A stretch of 64,000 nt of DNA from Chimaeribacter arupi (GTDB lineage Bacteria; Pseudomonadota; Gammaproteobacteria; Enterobacterales; Enterobacteriaceae), in the NCBI RefSeq assembly GCF_002858805.1, contig NZ_PJZI01000007.1:62001-126000 (forward strand), given 5' to 3'. Under the pieces are notes generated by a model. The model was not told the DNA's origin. It was given only the letters and a program-made list of their open reading frames with translations, and ran no database searches. The position numbers and the translations under genes were made by a program. Shown here piece after piece: positions 44,585 through 56,165 of the stretch; within the stretch, counting starts at the first letter, position 1; every line of letters begins with the position of its first letter.

Positions 44585-45109
44585 ATGCATCTTTGGTCAA
44601 AACTCGGCGTCATGATGACCGCATTGTTTTCGGTAGCGTGCAGCGTAAAGCCGCCGCCGGACGTTAAAGTGGTAGAAAACTTCGAGCTGCCGCGCTATCT
44701 CGGCACCTGGTATGAAATTGCCAGGATGGATCACGGCTTCGAACGCGGGCTGGATCATGTCACGGCCAACTACAGCACCCGGCCGGATGGTGGCATCAAA
44801 GTCATTAACCGCGGTTATAACCCTAAAAAGAAATCCTGGCAGGAGAGTGAAGGGAAAGGCTATTTCCTGGGTACGCCGGTACGCGCCGCGCTCAAGGTCT
44901 CTTTCTTTGGCCCCTTCTATGGCGGCTATAACGTGATTGAGCTGGACAGGAACTATCAGTATGCGCTGGTCTGCGGCCCGAATAAGAAGTATTTATGGAT
45001 TTTGTCACGCACCCCTATGCTGGACGAAGTGGCGCGAACCCGCCTGCTGGAAACGGCAAAACGTTATGGGTTTGATACCAGTAAGCTTATCTGGGTAAAT
45101 CAATCCTGA
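44585..45109 (+). CDS. blc: Outer membrane lipoprotein lipocalin Blc
   Basis: 174 residues (E. coli 177). Lipoprotein signal with the lipidated Cys19 in S-V-A-C-S. Lipocalin signature GTWYEIARMDHGFERGL at about 43-59, VTANYS, and the C-terminal LSRTPML block. Thought to bind lysophospholipids at the outer membrane. ATG 44585 follows AAAGG; an in-frame ATG six codons earlier is weaker. It follows frdD directly, with no ampC between. Confidence 0.94.
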   Translation: MHLWSKLGVMMTALFSVACSVKPPPDVKVVENFELPRYLGTWYEIARMDHGFERGLDHVTANYSTRPDGGIKVINRGYNPKKKSWQESEGKGYFLGTPVRAALKVSFFGPFYGGYNVIELDRNYQYALVCGPNKKYLWILSRTPMLDEVARTRLLETAKRYGFDTSKLIWVNQS

Positions 45110-45119
45110 TCGGGAAATC

Positions 45120-45157
45120 AGGTACGGCCACCGGCAACCGCGTGTCCGTACCTTTTA
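45120..45157 (+). terminator. Terminator of blc
   Basis: Stem AGGTACGG (45120-45127) / CCGTACCT (45146-45153) with an 18-nt loop that can fold further, then TTTT. Could also serve ecnB on the other strand, less well. Confidence 0.6.
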
Positions 45158-45206
45158 TCCGCATCAGGTTTATCCGCGTCAGCGTTCAGGGTTATCTGCG
45201 TCAGCG
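45155..45206. repeat. Three imperfect short repeats after blc
   Basis: TTATCCGCATCAG (45155), TTATCCGCGTCAGCG (45170) and TTATCTGCGTCAGCG (45192), with spacings 15 and 22. They fill the gap between the blc terminator and the ecnB stop. No function apparent. Confidence 0.6.
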
Positions 45207-45338
45207 TTACTGTGCACTGCGTTGGATAGCTTCACCGCCTGCCGATACATCCTCGCCAACACCGCGCGTGGTATTACATGCCGTCAGCGACGAGAGGAAC
45301 AGCAAAGAAAACACCACCAGAATTGATTTCTTCAACAT
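45207..45338 (-). CDS. ecnB: Entericidin B lipoprotein
   Basis: 43 residues: a lipoprotein signal with lipobox L-T-A-C (Cys21), then [20 protein letters not shown], the entericidin motif. E. coli EcnB is the bacteriolytic toxin of the entericidin pair, EcnA its antidote. AAGGAAA lies before ATG 45338. 101 bases downstream of ecnA. Too short for many gene finders, but clearly conserved. Confidence 0.9.
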   Translation of the reverse strand: MLKKSILVVFSLLFLSSLTACNTTRGVGEDVSAGGEAIQRSAQ

Positions 45339-45439
45339 AAAAATTTCCTTCTTTTAAGGGAGTAGGTGCTTAAGCCCTTTTAGTTTAGACAAGAAAAGCA
45401 AGGAAGTAGAAAGAAGGTGGTATTTTTTAAACGGGGGAA

Positions 45440-45571
45440 TTAACTGGCGATATGGGAAATAGCGCTGCCCAGGTGCTGTACATCCTCACCAAAGCCGCGT
45501 GCGGTGTTACACCCGCTTAATGCAGCCAGCACCACGAAAGAGAGCGCAGCCAGCCAGATTTTCTTCAGCAT
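45440..45571 (-). CDS. ecnA: Entericidin A lipoprotein
   Basis: 43 residues: signal with lipobox L-S-G-C (Cys21), followed by NTARGFGEDVQHLGSAISH, the EcnA pattern. Proposed antidote to EcnB in E. coli. The efp-ecnA-ecnB order is the E. coli one. A perfect 11-bp hairpin lies just upstream of its ribosome site. Confidence 0.9.
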   Translation of the reverse strand: MLKKIWLAALSFVVLAALSGCNTARGFGEDVQHLGSAISHIAS

Positions 45572-45591
45572 CGTTAACAGATTCCTGAATG

Positions 45592-45617
45592 GCTGCTGCA
45601 ACAGGCGTTGCAGCAGC
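45592..45617 (-). repeat. Intercistronic hairpin between efp and ecnA
   Basis: Perfect 11-bp arms GCTGCTGCAAC (45592-45602) and GTTGCAGCAGC (45607-45617), loop AGGC. No T-run follows on the minus strand, so it looks like an mRNA 3'-end stabiliser or partial terminator rather than a full stop. Confidence 0.7.
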
Positions 45618-45644
45618 ATGACACTCGGGGCGTCAGAACAACCG

Positions 45645-46211
45645 TTACTTCACGCGGGAAACGTATTCGCCGGAACGGGTGTCAACTTTGATCACTTCGC
45701 CACGCTGAACGAACAGCGGAACTTTTACCACAGCACCAGTAGACAGGGTCGCCGGCTTGCCGCCAGTCCCTGCGGTGTCACCTTTCAGGCCCGGATCGGT
45801 ATCAGTGATTTCCAGCTCAACGAAGTTCGGCGGGGTCACTGCGATCGGCTGGCCGTTCCACAGGGTCACGATACATTCTGCCTGATCCAGCATCCATTTC
45901 GCGCTGTCACCTACGGCTTTGGCATCGGCGGCCAGCTGCTCGAAGGTTTCGTTGTTCATGAAGTGCCAGAACTCACCGTCGTTGTACAGGTAAGTCAGGT
46001 TCATATCGATAACGTCTGCGCCTTCAGCGGAGTCGGTAGATTTGAAGGTTTTCTCAACGCGGGTACCGGTCAGCAGGCGACGCATTTTAACACGTGCAAA
46101 GGCCTGGCCTTTGCCCGGCTTAACGAACTCGCTGGATTCAATGGCGTAAGGTTCGCCTTCGAACATGATTTTAAGACCGGAACGGAAATCGTTGCTAGAA
46201 TAAGTCGCCAT
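45645..46211 (-). CDS. efp: Elongation factor P
   Basis: 188 residues, the E. coli length. Relieves ribosome stalling at polyproline. Three beta-barrel domains; the modified Lys34 is in [17 protein letters not shown] lies before ATG 46211; longer in-frame extensions run into the divergent epmB and are not real. Divergent from epmB with only 43 bases between starts. Confidence 0.98.
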   Translation of the reverse strand: MATYSSNDFRSGLKIMFEGEPYAIESSEFVKPGKGQAFARVKMRRLLTGTRVEKTFKSTDSAEGADVIDMNLTYLYNDGEFWHFMNNETFEQLAADAKAVGDSAKWMLDQAECIVTLWNGQPIAVTPPNFVELEITDTDPGLKGDTAGTGGKPATLSTGAVVKVPLFVQRGEVIKVDTRSGEYVSRVK

Positions 46212-46254
46212 AGTGGCCCTCTGAAAAAATGTATATTGGTAGCTTAGCCAAAAA

Positions 46255-47283
46255 ATGGCACATATTATAACCCAAAACACGGCGACGAGAGAAGATTGGT
46301 TGCAGCAACTCGCCGATGTTATTACTGACCCGGACGAGTTGCTGTCGCTGCTGGCACTCGACACCCATCCGGAACTGCATAAAGGGCGTGATGCCCGCCG
46401 CCTCTTTCCTCTGCGCGTCCCGCGCGCGTTTGCTGCACGTATGCAGCCCGGCAATGCCGCTGACCCGTTACTGGTTCAGGTGCTGACAGCCCAGGAGGAG
46501 TTCCTTGCGGCCCCCGGTTTTACCACTGACCCGCTTGATGAGCAGCAAAGTGTGGTTCCCGGCCTGTTGCACAAGTACCGTAACCGCGCCCTGTTGTTGG
46601 TGAAAGGGGGCTGTGCAGTTAACTGCCGCTATTGCTTCCGCCGTCATTTCCCGTATCAGGATAATCAGGGCAACAAAGCAAACTGGGGCAAGGCGTTGGA
46701 GTATATCCGCCTGCACCCGGAATTGGATGAAATTATTTTCTCCGGCGGCGATCCGCTGATGGCCAAAGATCATGAGCTCGACTGGCTGATTAGTGAACTG
46801 GAAGCGATTCCTCATATCAGGCGGCTGCGGATCCACAGCCGCCTGCCGGTCGTGATCCCGGCCCGTATCACTGACACGCTCTGTCAGCGGCTGGCGGCTT
46901 CACACCTGCAGGTGCTGATGGTGACGCATATTAACCATCCGAATGAGATTGATGATCATCTGCGCCATAGTATGGCACGCTTGAAACGCGCAGGCGTGAC
47001 GTTGCTGAACCAGAGTGTGCTGCTGCGCGGCGTGAATGATGATGCGGATGTGCTGGCGACTTTGAGTAATGCACTGTTTGATGCGGGCATTCTGCCTTAC
47101 TACCTGCATGTGCTGGACAAGGTGCAGGGCGCGGCGCATTTCATGGTAGATGATGAAGAAGCGCGGGCGCTGGTCAAAGCGTTACTGGCTAAGGTTTCCG
47201 GCTATATGGTGCCGAAGCTGGCACGGGAAGTGGGTGGCGAGCCGAGCAAAACGCCGCTCGATCTCCGGTTGAAACAGGCCTGA
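46255..47283 (+). CDS. epmB: L-lysine 2,3-aminomutase EpmB
   Basis: 342 residues, the E. coli length. Radical-SAM, PLP-dependent enzyme that makes (R)-beta-lysine for EpmA to attach to EF-P. The Cx3Cx2C cluster is Cys120, Cys124, Cys127 ([15 protein letters not shown]). The [11 protein letters not shown] and [14 protein letters not shown] blocks are typical. Divergent partner of efp. Confidence 0.97.
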   Translation: MAHIITQNTATREDWLQQLADVITDPDELLSLLALDTHPELHKGRDARRLFPLRVPRAFAARMQPGNAADPLLVQVLTAQEEFLAAPGFTTDPLDEQQSVVPGLLHKYRNRALLLVKGGCAVNCRYCFRRHFPYQDNQGNKANWGKALEYIRLHPELDEIIFSGGDPLMAKDHELDWLISELEAIPHIRRLRIHSRLPVVIPARITDTLCQRLAASHLQVLMVTHINHPNEIDDHLRHSMARLKRAGVTLLNQSVLLRGVNDDADVLATLSNALFDAGILPYYLHVLDKVQGAAHFMVDDEEARALVKALLAKVSGYMVPKLAREVGGEPSKTPLDLRLKQA

Positions 47284-47296
47284 GGAAGAGATTTCA

Positions 47297-47314
47297 GGCG
47301 AGGTACGCCTCGCC
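47297..47314. repeat. REP-like hairpin between epmB and yjeI
   Basis: GGCGAGG (47297-47303) / CCTCGCC (47308-47314) with a TACG loop, followed by CGGATAAGCG, which resembles the core of enterobacterial REP sequences. No T-run. A single copy was noticed. Confidence 0.35.
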
Positions 47315-47354
47315 CGGATAAGCGAGACCTATCCCTGCCGGCAATGGATTGCCG

Positions 47355-47699
47355 TTATGGACACTTGTAGACCTGCCCTACCATTTTGCTGTCTTTTGGT
47401 ACAAAGCTGGACCAGAAATCTTCGCTTGGGCTGGTGGCGCCATAAATGACGTTACCCCCCATTGCGGCCGCCTTATTGCGGAGATCATTCGCCGCGCCGC
47501 GCATTGAACTGCCGTCACCGCTGGTGCCTGAGAACCAATTGCTCTGCGTACCGGTCACTTCGCCCACCAGCTGGCATTCATTGCCGGGTTGAGCGTCAGT
47601 AAATTTAACTTGTTGTCCGGTGCTGCTCAGTTGGTGGGTGGAGTTACAACCCGCCAGCAGCAACGCGGCCGAAAGTCCAAGAAACACGTTAATCCGCAT
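47355..47699 (-). CDS. yjeI: YjeI lipoprotein (DUF4156)
   Basis: 114 residues. Lipoprotein signal with L-A-G-C (Cys18). The body matches E. coli YjeI: PGNECQLVGEVTG, the SMRGAANDLRNKAAAMGGNV block (conserved across DUF4156) and a C-terminal GQVYKCP. Function unknown. ATG 47699 chosen because the signal peptide begins there. Confidence 0.9.
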   Translation of the reverse strand: MRINVFLGLSAALLLAGCNSTHQLSSTGQQVKFTDAQPGNECQLVGEVTGTQSNWFSGTSGDGSSMRGAANDLRNKAAAMGGNVIYGATSPSEDFWSSFVPKDSKMVGQVYKCP

Positions 47700-47910
47700 C
47701 TTTTTCCCCATTTGGTTGAGAATCTCGCAAACCTTATCAGCATGTGCGACATGCTGGTTAAGCATCCGTTGCCGTAATGAGATGAAGCCCGGCCCATCCC
47801 GCTGATAAGTAACGCGTCGGTAGTTTACAGTTTATACGTTAATTCAGCGAGACAATGATAGATATATAGCAGCAACAATCAATTAGATGCGAATTATTCT
47901 GCACCCATAA

Positions 47911-47941
47911 TAAAAAACCCCCGGCCTGAGCCGGGGGTTTT
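47911..47941 (-). terminator. Terminator of groSL
   Basis: Stem AAAACCCCCGGC (47914-47925) / GCCGGGGGTTTT (47930-47941), loop CTGA. On the minus strand it continues into TTTTTTATTA. Confidence 0.92.
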
Positions 47942-47975
47942 CATAACAGACTGTAAGGGGAACAGTCGGCAGAAA

Positions 47976-49640
<1,665 letters not shown>

Positions 49641-49663
49641 TCAGTTCAGTGATATACGCGTGA

Positions 49664-50038
<375 letters not shown>

Positions 50039-50040
50039 TT

Positions 50041-50068
50041 AGATGGGGGCATTAGCCCCCCCTTCAAG
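50041..50068 (-). promoter_or_regulatory. Sigma-32 heat-shock promoter of groSL
   Basis: Minus strand CTTGAA (50063-50068), 14-bp spacer, CCCCATCT (50041-50048), matching the heat-shock consensus CTTGAA-N13/15-CCCCATnT. Confidence 0.9.
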
Positions 50069-50197
50069 GGACACCAACAAAAATTTTTTTATTTTTGTCG
50101 TGTCACCGCATAACAAACAGCTAACAAAAGGTCAGCCCGCACTCTATCTTGCCGGGGCCGGCACCGCCACCCCAGCGAAACGTTTTTCTGTTACCGC

Positions 50198-50674
50198 TTA
50201 GTGATCGTCTTTGTGGGTATCGCGTTGTTCCAGGCGGGGGTGAGGATCATCCTTGCGCTGGTATTCGCCGTCAAAGGTGGTGCCGCCCCCCTGGCCGGGC
50301 CGGAACCCGCCGCGGGCCGTAAAGGCGAGGTGCGGCAGCAGTTTCAGCGTCAGGCGTTTTTGCACCGGCGGCAACAGCAGCAGCAACCCTAAGAAATCGG
50401 TAAAGAACCCCGGCAGCAGCAGCAGGAAACCAGCCAGCACCAGCGAAACGCTTTTCACCATCTCAGCCGCCGGGCTTTCACCCTGCGCCAGCTTCTGTTG
50501 CATCTGGATGAAGGTTTTCATCCCTTCGTTACGCACCAGCGACACCCCGACACCAGAGGTAAAAATCACCAGCAGCAGCGTCATAAAGACGCCCAGCACA
50601 TGGGCAACCTGGATAAACAGGGATATCTCAATGTAGGCCAGTAAAAATATCACCAGCAACGGTAACAAACGCAC
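50198..50674 (-). CDS. fxsA: FxsA membrane protein
   Basis: 158 residues, the E. coli length. Membrane segments at about 3-21, 26-46 and 77-100; cytoplasmic His/Asp/Arg-rich tail. In E. coli, extra FxsA relieves F-plasmid exclusion of phage T7; its normal role is unknown. Divergent from aspA, as in E. coli. The 5' leader holds two hairpins. Confidence 0.93.
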   Translation of the reverse strand: MRLLPLLVIFLLAYIEISLFIQVAHVLGVFMTLLLVIFTSGVGVSLVRNEGMKTFIQMQQKLAQGESPAAEMVKSVSLVLAGFLLLLPGFFTDFLGLLLLLPPVQKRLTLKLLPHLAFTARGGFRPGQGGGTTFDGEYQRKDDPHPRLEQRDTHKDDH

Positions 50675-50693
50675 CGTATTCTCCTTTCAGCAA

Positions 50694-50755
50694 ACGCGTT
50701 GGCAAAGAGGCACCAACGCGTAAAAATAGAGGCCCGGCAGGTCATGTTACCGGGC
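50694..50755 (-). promoter_or_regulatory. Tandem hairpins in the fxsA leader
   Basis: Hairpin A: ACGCGTTGG (50694-50702) / CCAACGCGT (50713-50721). Hairpin B: GCCCGG (50732-50737) / CCGGGC (50750-50755), followed on the minus strand by TCTATTTTTA, a terminator-like tail. Both precede the fxsA start by 20-81 bases, an arrangement that could attenuate fxsA. Confidence 0.5.
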
Positions 50756-50830
50756 TGACGTTATTGAGATGGAGTTGGTGCCGGATGAATTCAACCGCAA
50801 CCGCTATTTTTATTGAGCAGGTCAACGAAA

Positions 50831-50846
50831 TGTGAAGCCCTTCACA
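50831..50846 (+). promoter_or_regulatory. CRP binding site upstream of aspA
   Basis: TGTGAAGCCCTTCACA, both TGTGA half-sites exact with 6-bp spacing and AAA before. 184 bp upstream of the aspA ATG, in the fxsA-aspA divergent gap. The rest of 50675-51029 shows no gene. aspA is CRP-activated in E. coli. Confidence 0.8.
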
Positions 50847-51029
50847 GTTATCAAATCCTCCTGCGGCGAGCGTACAAGGCGTGATCGCGCTGCGTGCATT
50901 TCTCAGAAAGCAGCATATGATCGTGCGCGGCAGGAAGCCGGCGGTTAATTCTATGGTGTGAACATGCGCCAGCATAATGTCTACTATTTATTCAGTCATC
51001 CATTTACGGCATCAAATAGAGAAGGTTCT

Positions 51030-52466
51030 ATGTCAAACACAATTCGTATCGAAGAAGACCTGCTCGGCACACGTGAAGTGCCGGCCGAGGCTTACTATGG
51101 GATCCATACCCTGCGTGCGATCGAAAATTTCTACATCAGCAATACCAAAATCAGTGATGTCCCTGAATTTGTCCGCGGCATGGTCATGGTGAAGAAAGCG
51201 GCGGCGCTGGCGAACAAAGAGCTGAAAACCATCCCGCGCAAGATTGCTGATGTCATTATCCAGGCATGTGATGAAGTGTTGAATAAAGGCAAGTGCATGG
51301 ATCAGTTCCCGGTAGACGTTTTCCAGGGCGGCGCCGGGACGTCACTCAACATGAACACCAACGAGGTGCTGGCCAACATCGGGCTGGAGCTGATGGGCCA
51401 TCAGAAAGGGGAATACCAATACCTCAACCCCAATGACCACCTGAATAAATGCCAGTCCACCAACGATGCCTACCCGACCGGCTTCCGCATTGCGGTGTAT
51501 GCCTCAATCCTGAAACTGATCGATGCCATCAGCCAGTTGGGTGACGGTTTCGAGCGCAAAGCCAAAGAATTTGAAACCATCCTGAAAATGGGCCGCACCC
51601 AGTTGCAGGATGCCGTGCCGATGACCCTGGGTCAGGAGTTCCATGCGTTTAATGTGCTGCTGAAAGAAGAGACGAAAAACCTGCTGCGCACCGCGGAATT
51701 GCTGCTGGAAGTGAACCTGGGCGCGACCGCTATCGGCACCCGCCTCAACACGCCGGAAGGTTACCAGCAACTGGCCGTGCAGCATCTGGCCGCGGTAAGT
51801 AACCTGCCGTGCGTCCCGGCTGAAGACCTGATCGAAGCGACCTCGGACTGTGGTGCCTACGTCATGGTGCACAGCTCTTTGAAACGCCTGGCGGTTAAGC
51901 TGTCGAAAATCTGTAACGACCTGCGCCTGCTGTCGTCCGGCCCGCGTGCCGGGCTCAATGAGATCAACCTGCCGGAGCTCCAGGCCGGTTCCTCCATCAT
52001 GCCGGCCAAGGTTAACCCGGTTATCCCGGAAGTGGTCAATCAGGTCTGTTTCAAAGTGATCGGCAACGACACCTGCGTTACCATGGCGTCAGAAGCGGGC
52101 CAGTTGCAGCTGAACGTGATGGAACCGGTCATCGGCCAGGCCATGTTTGAATCCATCCATATCCTGACCAACGCCTGCTATAACCTGCTGGAAAAATGCG
52201 TCAACGGTATTACGGCCAACAAAGCGGTGTGTGAGGCGTACGTCTTTAATTCCATCGGTATCGTCACGTACCTGAACCCGTTCATCGGCCATCATAACGG
52301 TGATATCGTCGGTAAAATTTGTGCGGAAACCGGCAAGAGCGTGCGTGAAGTGGTCCTTGAGCGCGGCCTGCTGACGGAAGCGGAACTGGATGACATCTTC
52401 TCGGTGCAGAACCTGATGTTCCCGGCGTATAAAGCCAAACGCTATACCGATGAGAATGAACAGTAA
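51030..52466 (+). CDS. aspA: Aspartate ammonia-lyase AspA
   Basis: 478 residues, the E. coli length. Converts aspartate to fumarate and ammonia. Signature [12 protein letters not shown] at about 317-328 (fumarase/aspartase flexible loop), [10 protein letters not shown] and [20 protein letters not shown] 51030 gives [17 protein letters not shown]; an upstream in-frame extension is not conserved. Followed by dcuA, which exchanges aspartate and succinate. Confidence 0.98.
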   Translation: MSNTIRIEEDLLGTREVPAEAYYGIHTLRAIENFYISNTKISDVPEFVRGMVMVKKAAALANKELKTIPRKIADVIIQACDEVLNKGKCMDQFPVDVFQGGAGTSLNMNTNEVLANIGLELMGHQKGEYQYLNPNDHLNKCQSTNDAYPTGFRIAVYASILKLIDAISQLGDGFERKAKEFETILKMGRTQLQDAVPMTLGQEFHAFNVLLKEETKNLLRTAELLLEVNLGATAIGTRLNTPEGYQQLAVQHLAAVSNLPCVPAEDLIEATSDCGAYVMVHSSLKRLAVKLSKICNDLRLLSSGPRAGLNEINLPELQAGSSIMPAKVNPVIPEVVNQVCFKVIGNDTCVTMASEAGQLQLNVMEPVIGQAMFESIHILTNACYNLLEKCVNGITANKAVCEAYVFNSIGIVTYLNPFIGHHNGDIVGKICAETGKSVREVVLERGLLTEAELDDIFSVQNLMFPAYKAKRYTDENEQ

Positions 52467-52486
52467 CCCTGTTCTGACCTGACATC

Positions 52487-52520
52487 AGGGCACGTTATTC
52501 AGTGAATAACGTGCCCTTTT
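52487..52520 (+). terminator. Terminator between aspA and dcuA
   Basis: A 14-bp stem AGGGCACGTTATTC (52487-52500) / GAATAACGTGCCCT (52504-52517), loop AGT, then TTT. Likely partial, since dcuA follows and depends in part on read-through in E. coli. Confidence 0.85.
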
Positions 52521-52580
52521 CTTTTGGAAGGTACAAAAATATAACAAGTTGTTTTCATTTTTCACTAAGGAACAAACGCA

Positions 52581-53897
52581 ATGTTGATTCTGGAATTTGT
52601 CATTGTGCTGCTGGCCATCTTCCTTGGCGCGCGGCTGGGCGGCATCGGCATTGGTTTTGCCGGTGGGCTGGGGGTGCTGGTGTTGGCGCTGATTGGCGTA
52701 AAGCCGGGCACCATCCCGTTTGATGTGATCTCCATCATCATGGCGGTGATTGCAGCCATCTCCGCCATGCAGGTGGCCGGGGGCATGGATTACCTGGTCC
52801 GCCAGACGGAAAAACTGCTGCGGCGTAACCCACGCCACATCACGCTGCTGGCACCGGTGGTCACCTACTTCCTGACGATTTTTGCCGGCACCGGCAATAT
52901 CTCGCTCTCTGCCCTGCCGGTGATTGCGGAAGTGGCCAAGGAACAGGGCATCCGCCCCAGCCGCCCGCTCTCAACGGCTGTGGTGGCCGCACAAATCGCC
53001 ATTACCGCCTCGCCTATCTCCGCCGCGGTGGTGTACATGGCGACGGTGATGGAGCCGCACGGCGTCAGTTACCTGACGATGCTGACTATCCTGATCCCCG
53101 CAACGCTAGCGGCCGTGCTGCTGATGTCACTGCTGGTGAGCTGGCTGTTCAATGCCCGGCTGGAAGATGACCCCGTGTATCAGCAACGTCTGGCAGAAGG
53201 GCTGGTTACGCTGCGCGGTGAAGATCGCCCGGCCATTCCCGCCTCCGCGCCCTATTCGGTATTGCTGTTCCTGCTTGGGGTACTGGCTGTGGTGGTGTAT
53301 GCCATTTTCAACAGTAACGGTTTCCATCAGGCGGTGCTGGGCACCCCGGCGGCCCCGGTGATGACCACCACCAGCGCCATCCTGATCATTATGTTAAGTG
53401 CCGCCACGCTGATTACGCTGCTGTGCCGGATAGATACCGCCGCCATCCTCAACGCCAGCACGTTCAAGGCGGGCATGAGCGCCAGCATCTGTATTCTGGG
53501 TGTGGCCTGGCTGGGCGATACCTTTGTGCAGGATAACCTGGTGTGGATCAAAGGCACGGCCGGCAGCGCCATTACCAGCCACCCGTGGCTGCTGGCGGTG
53601 ATTTTCTTCTTCTGCTCGGCGTTGCTTTACTCCCAGGCGGCGACCGCCAAGGCGCTGATGCCGATGGCGATGGCATTGGGTGTGACGCCACTGACGGCAC
53701 TGGCGGCGTTCCCGGCGGTGTCCGGGCTGTTTATCCTGCCGACCTACCCGACGCTGGTGGCGGCAGTACAGATGGATGATACCGGCACCACACGCATTGG
53801 CCGTTTCGTTTTCAACCATCCCTTCTTTATCCCTGGTACGCTGGGCGTCGCGCTTTCCGTGCTGTTCAGCTTTGCGCTCGCCAGCGTGATGCTGTAA
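52581..53897 (+). CDS. dcuA: Anaerobic C4-dicarboxylate transporter DcuA
   Basis: 438 residues (E. coli 433), about 10-11 membrane spans. Imports aspartate, fumarate or malate, mostly in exchange for succinate. The family blocks FAGTGNISLSALPVIAEVAK, ITASPISAAVVYM and the AAFPAVSGLFILPTYP stretch are present. AAGGAAC before the ATG. Operon with aspA. Confidence 0.96.
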   Translation: MLILEFVIVLLAIFLGARLGGIGIGFAGGLGVLVLALIGVKPGTIPFDVISIIMAVIAAISAMQVAGGMDYLVRQTEKLLRRNPRHITLLAPVVTYFLTIFAGTGNISLSALPVIAEVAKEQGIRPSRPLSTAVVAAQIAITASPISAAVVYMATVMEPHGVSYLTMLTILIPATLAAVLLMSLLVSWLFNARLEDDPVYQQRLAEGLVTLRGEDRPAIPASAPYSVLLFLLGVLAVVVYAIFNSNGFHQAVLGTPAAPVMTTTSAILIIMLSAATLITLLCRIDTAAILNASTFKAGMSASICILGVAWLGDTFVQDNLVWIKGTAGSAITSHPWLLAVIFFFCSALLYSQAATAKALMPMAMALGVTPLTALAAFPAVSGLFILPTYPTLVAAVQMDDTGTTRIGRFVFNHPFFIPGTLGVALSVLFSFALASVML

Positions 53898-54044
53898 TCC
53901 GCTGCCAGCGGCCGGGCTCACTAAAGTGTATGCGGGGGTAAAATCCCCCGCCTTCGCCTTCAAGCGGCCGTCGCTTCGCGTTATAGTCTCTGGCTGGCGC
54001 TGACCGGTCGGCGTGCCTTTCTCCCACTATGTTGCGAGGTCGAG

Positions 54045-54428
54045 ATGTCTGAGATAACCGCGTCTGAAATGACCCTGACAGAAACTGTTCCCCTGAATAT
54101 CGATCCCCTGCCGGCGCAGGCCGTTGTGGTGCTCTGCACAGCGCCGGATGAAGACAGTGCGCAGGAGCTGGCGGCAGTGGCGCTGGGCGAGAAGCTGGCG
54201 GCCTGCGTCACGTTATTGCCGGGTGCCAGTTCAATGTACTACTGGGAAGGCAAGCTGGAGCAGGCGTACGAAGTCCAGATGTTGTTCAAAAGTGATACCC
54301 AACACCAGCAGGCGTTGCTCGCCTGCCTGCGGCAACACCACACTTACCAGACGCCGGAGCTGCTGGTGTTGCCGGTCCGCGATGGAGACAAAGATTACCT
54401 CTCATGGATTACCGCCTCATTAAAATAA
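54045..54428 (+). CDS. cutA: CutA1 divalent-cation tolerance protein
   Basis: 127 residues, about 15 longer at the N-terminus than E. coli CutA. Trimeric, very stable protein linked to copper tolerance; exact role unsettled. The [19 protein letters not shown] start of the fold, [18 protein letters not shown] and TPELLVLPV blocks match. GAGGTCGAG precedes ATG 54045. The dsbD start lies within its last 25 bases. Confidence 0.95.
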   Translation: MSEITASEMTLTETVPLNIDPLPAQAVVVLCTAPDEDSAQELAAVALGEKLAACVTLLPGASSMYYWEGKLEQAYEVQMLFKSDTQHQQALLACLRQHHTYQTPELLVLPVRDGDKDYLSWITASLK

Positions 54429-56125
54429 TTGTCTGGCTATGCGGCATCCTGCTGCTGCCGCTGGCTGCACATGCCTCCCTTTTCCCTTCGCCTGCTGCTA
54501 AGGCGTTTGTGCCGCCGGATCAGGCGTTTGCCTTTGATTTTTCGCAAAAAGGCAACCGCCTGACGCTGAACTGGCAGATTAAACCCGGCTACTACCTTTA
54601 CCGCCAGCAGATCCAGTGGACGGCCACCGACGCCACAGTAGGGGATGTCACCCTGCCGGAAGGGCTGTCACATAAAGATGAATTTTTCGGCATCTCAGAA
54701 ATCTACAAAAACCAGCTGGCGTTTACGCTGCCGATCACCCGGGCTGCGCCGCAGGGCCAGGTGAAAGTGACGTATCAGGGCTGCGCCGAAGCGGGGTTCT
54801 GCTACCCACCAGAGACGCGCATTGTGCCGCTGAGCGCCGTGACGCCGGGTGCGACGGCAGACGCGGCAGCGGCTCCCTCTGCCCCACCGCAGACAGCGGC
54901 CACCGCCGCCCCGCTGCCCTTCTCGCCGCTGTGGGCATTGTTGATCGGCATCGGCATCGCCTTTACGCCCTGCGTGCTGCCGATGTACCCGCTGATTTCC
55001 GGCATTATTCTCGGGAGTGAAAAACGGCACAGCCACCGGCGCGTGGCGGTGCTGGCACTGGTGTATGTGCAGGGCATGGCGCTGACTTACACCCTGCTGG
55101 GGCTGTTGGTGGCCGCCGCCGGGCTGCCGTTCCAGGCGGCGCTGCAAAGCCCCGGCGTGCTTATCGCGCTGTCAGTGCTGTTTATCCTGCTGGCGCTCTC
55201 GATGTTCGGCCTGTTTACCTTGCAGTTGCCTTCCGCGCTGCAAACCCGCCTGACGCTGTGGAGCAATACCCAGCGCGGCGGGTCGCTGCCCGGCGTGTTT
55301 GTGATGGGCGCACTGGCGGGGTTGATCTGCTCGCCCTGCACTACTGCGCCGCTGAGCGCCATTCTGCTCTACATCGCGCAGAGCGGGAATCTGCTGGCCG
55401 GTGGCGGCACGCTCTACCTGTATGCGCTCGGCATGGGCATTCCGCTGGTGGCAGTCACGCTGTTCGGTAACCGGCTGCTGCCGAGAAGCGGGCCGTGGAT
55501 GAACCATGTGAAAGAAGCATTCGGCTTTGTGATTCTGGCACTGCCGGTGTTTCTGCTGACGCGGGTCATCGGCGATGTGTGGGGGGAACGGCTCTGGAGC
55601 CTGCTTGGCATCGCCTTTTTTGGCTGGGCCTTTTTGCTCAGCCTGAAAAGCAGCCGCGCCGGTGTCCGGCCGCTGCAACTGCTGCTGCTGGCTGCCGCGC
55701 TGGTGGTGGCCCGGCCGTTGCAGGAGTGGGTATTCCCCTCCCCGGCCACCGCCGCACAACCTGCCGGCCCGGCATTCCAGCCGATCACCAGCCGGGCCGC
55801 GCTGGCGGAGGCGCTGCATCAGGCGCAGGGCAAACGGGTGATGCTCGATCTCTATGCTGACTGGTGTGTCGCCTGTAAAGAGTTTGAGAAATACACGTTC
55901 AGCCAGCCTGCGGTGCAGGAGGCACTGGCGGACACCGTGCTGCTGCAGGCGGATGTCACCGGTAACAGCCCGGAGCAGCAGGCGCTGCTGGCGCAGTTAC
56001 AGGTGCTGGGCCTGCCCACTATTTTGTTCTTCGGCGAGCAGGGCCGGGAAATCCCGGATACCCGCATCACCGGCTTTATGGACGCCGCGGCCTTCCGTGC
56101 GCATTTGCAGAAAGTACACCCGTAA
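54404..56125 (+). CDS. dsbD: Thiol:disulfide interchange protein DsbD
   Basis: 573 residues. Passes electrons from cytoplasmic thioredoxin to periplasmic DsbC, DsbG and others. Signal peptide about 1-24. N-terminal periplasmic domain with the Cys pair in CAEAGFC. Eight-span membrane domain with FTPCVLP and ICSPCT. C-terminal thioredoxin-like domain with [12 protein letters not shown] at about 484-495. Overlaps cutA by 25 bases, a sign of co-translation. Confidence 0.97.
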   Translation: MDYRLIKIIVWLCGILLLPLAAHASLFPSPAAKAFVPPDQAFAFDFSQKGNRLTLNWQIKPGYYLYRQQIQWTATDATVGDVTLPEGLSHKDEFFGISEIYKNQLAFTLPITRAAPQGQVKVTYQGCAEAGFCYPPETRIVPLSAVTPGATADAAAAPSAPPQTAATAAPLPFSPLWALLIGIGIAFTPCVLPMYPLISGIILGSEKRHSHRRVAVLALVYVQGMALTYTLLGLLVAAAGLPFQAALQSPGVLIALSVLFILLALSMFGLFTLQLPSALQTRLTLWSNTQRGGSLPGVFVMGALAGLICSPCTTAPLSAILLYIAQSGNLLAGGGTLYLYALGMGIPLVAVTLFGNRLLPRSGPWMNHVKEAFGFVILALPVFLLTRVIGDVWGERLWSLLGIAFFGWAFLLSLKSSRAGVRPLQLLLLAAALVVARPLQEWVFPSPATAAQPAGPAFQPITSRAALAEALHQAQGKRVMLDLYADWCVACKEFEKYTFSQPAVQEALADTVLLQADVTGNSPEQQALLAQLQVLGLPTILFFGEQGREIPDTRITGFMDAAAFRAHLQKVHP

Positions 56126-56165
56126 ACGACACTAGTGTCTGGATTGGAAATGGGAGAACGCCAAC

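Noticed and set aside
53932..53951. Terminator after dcuA
   Set aside because: The stem GCGGGGG/CCCCCGC is good but no T-run follows on the plus strand; not listed.
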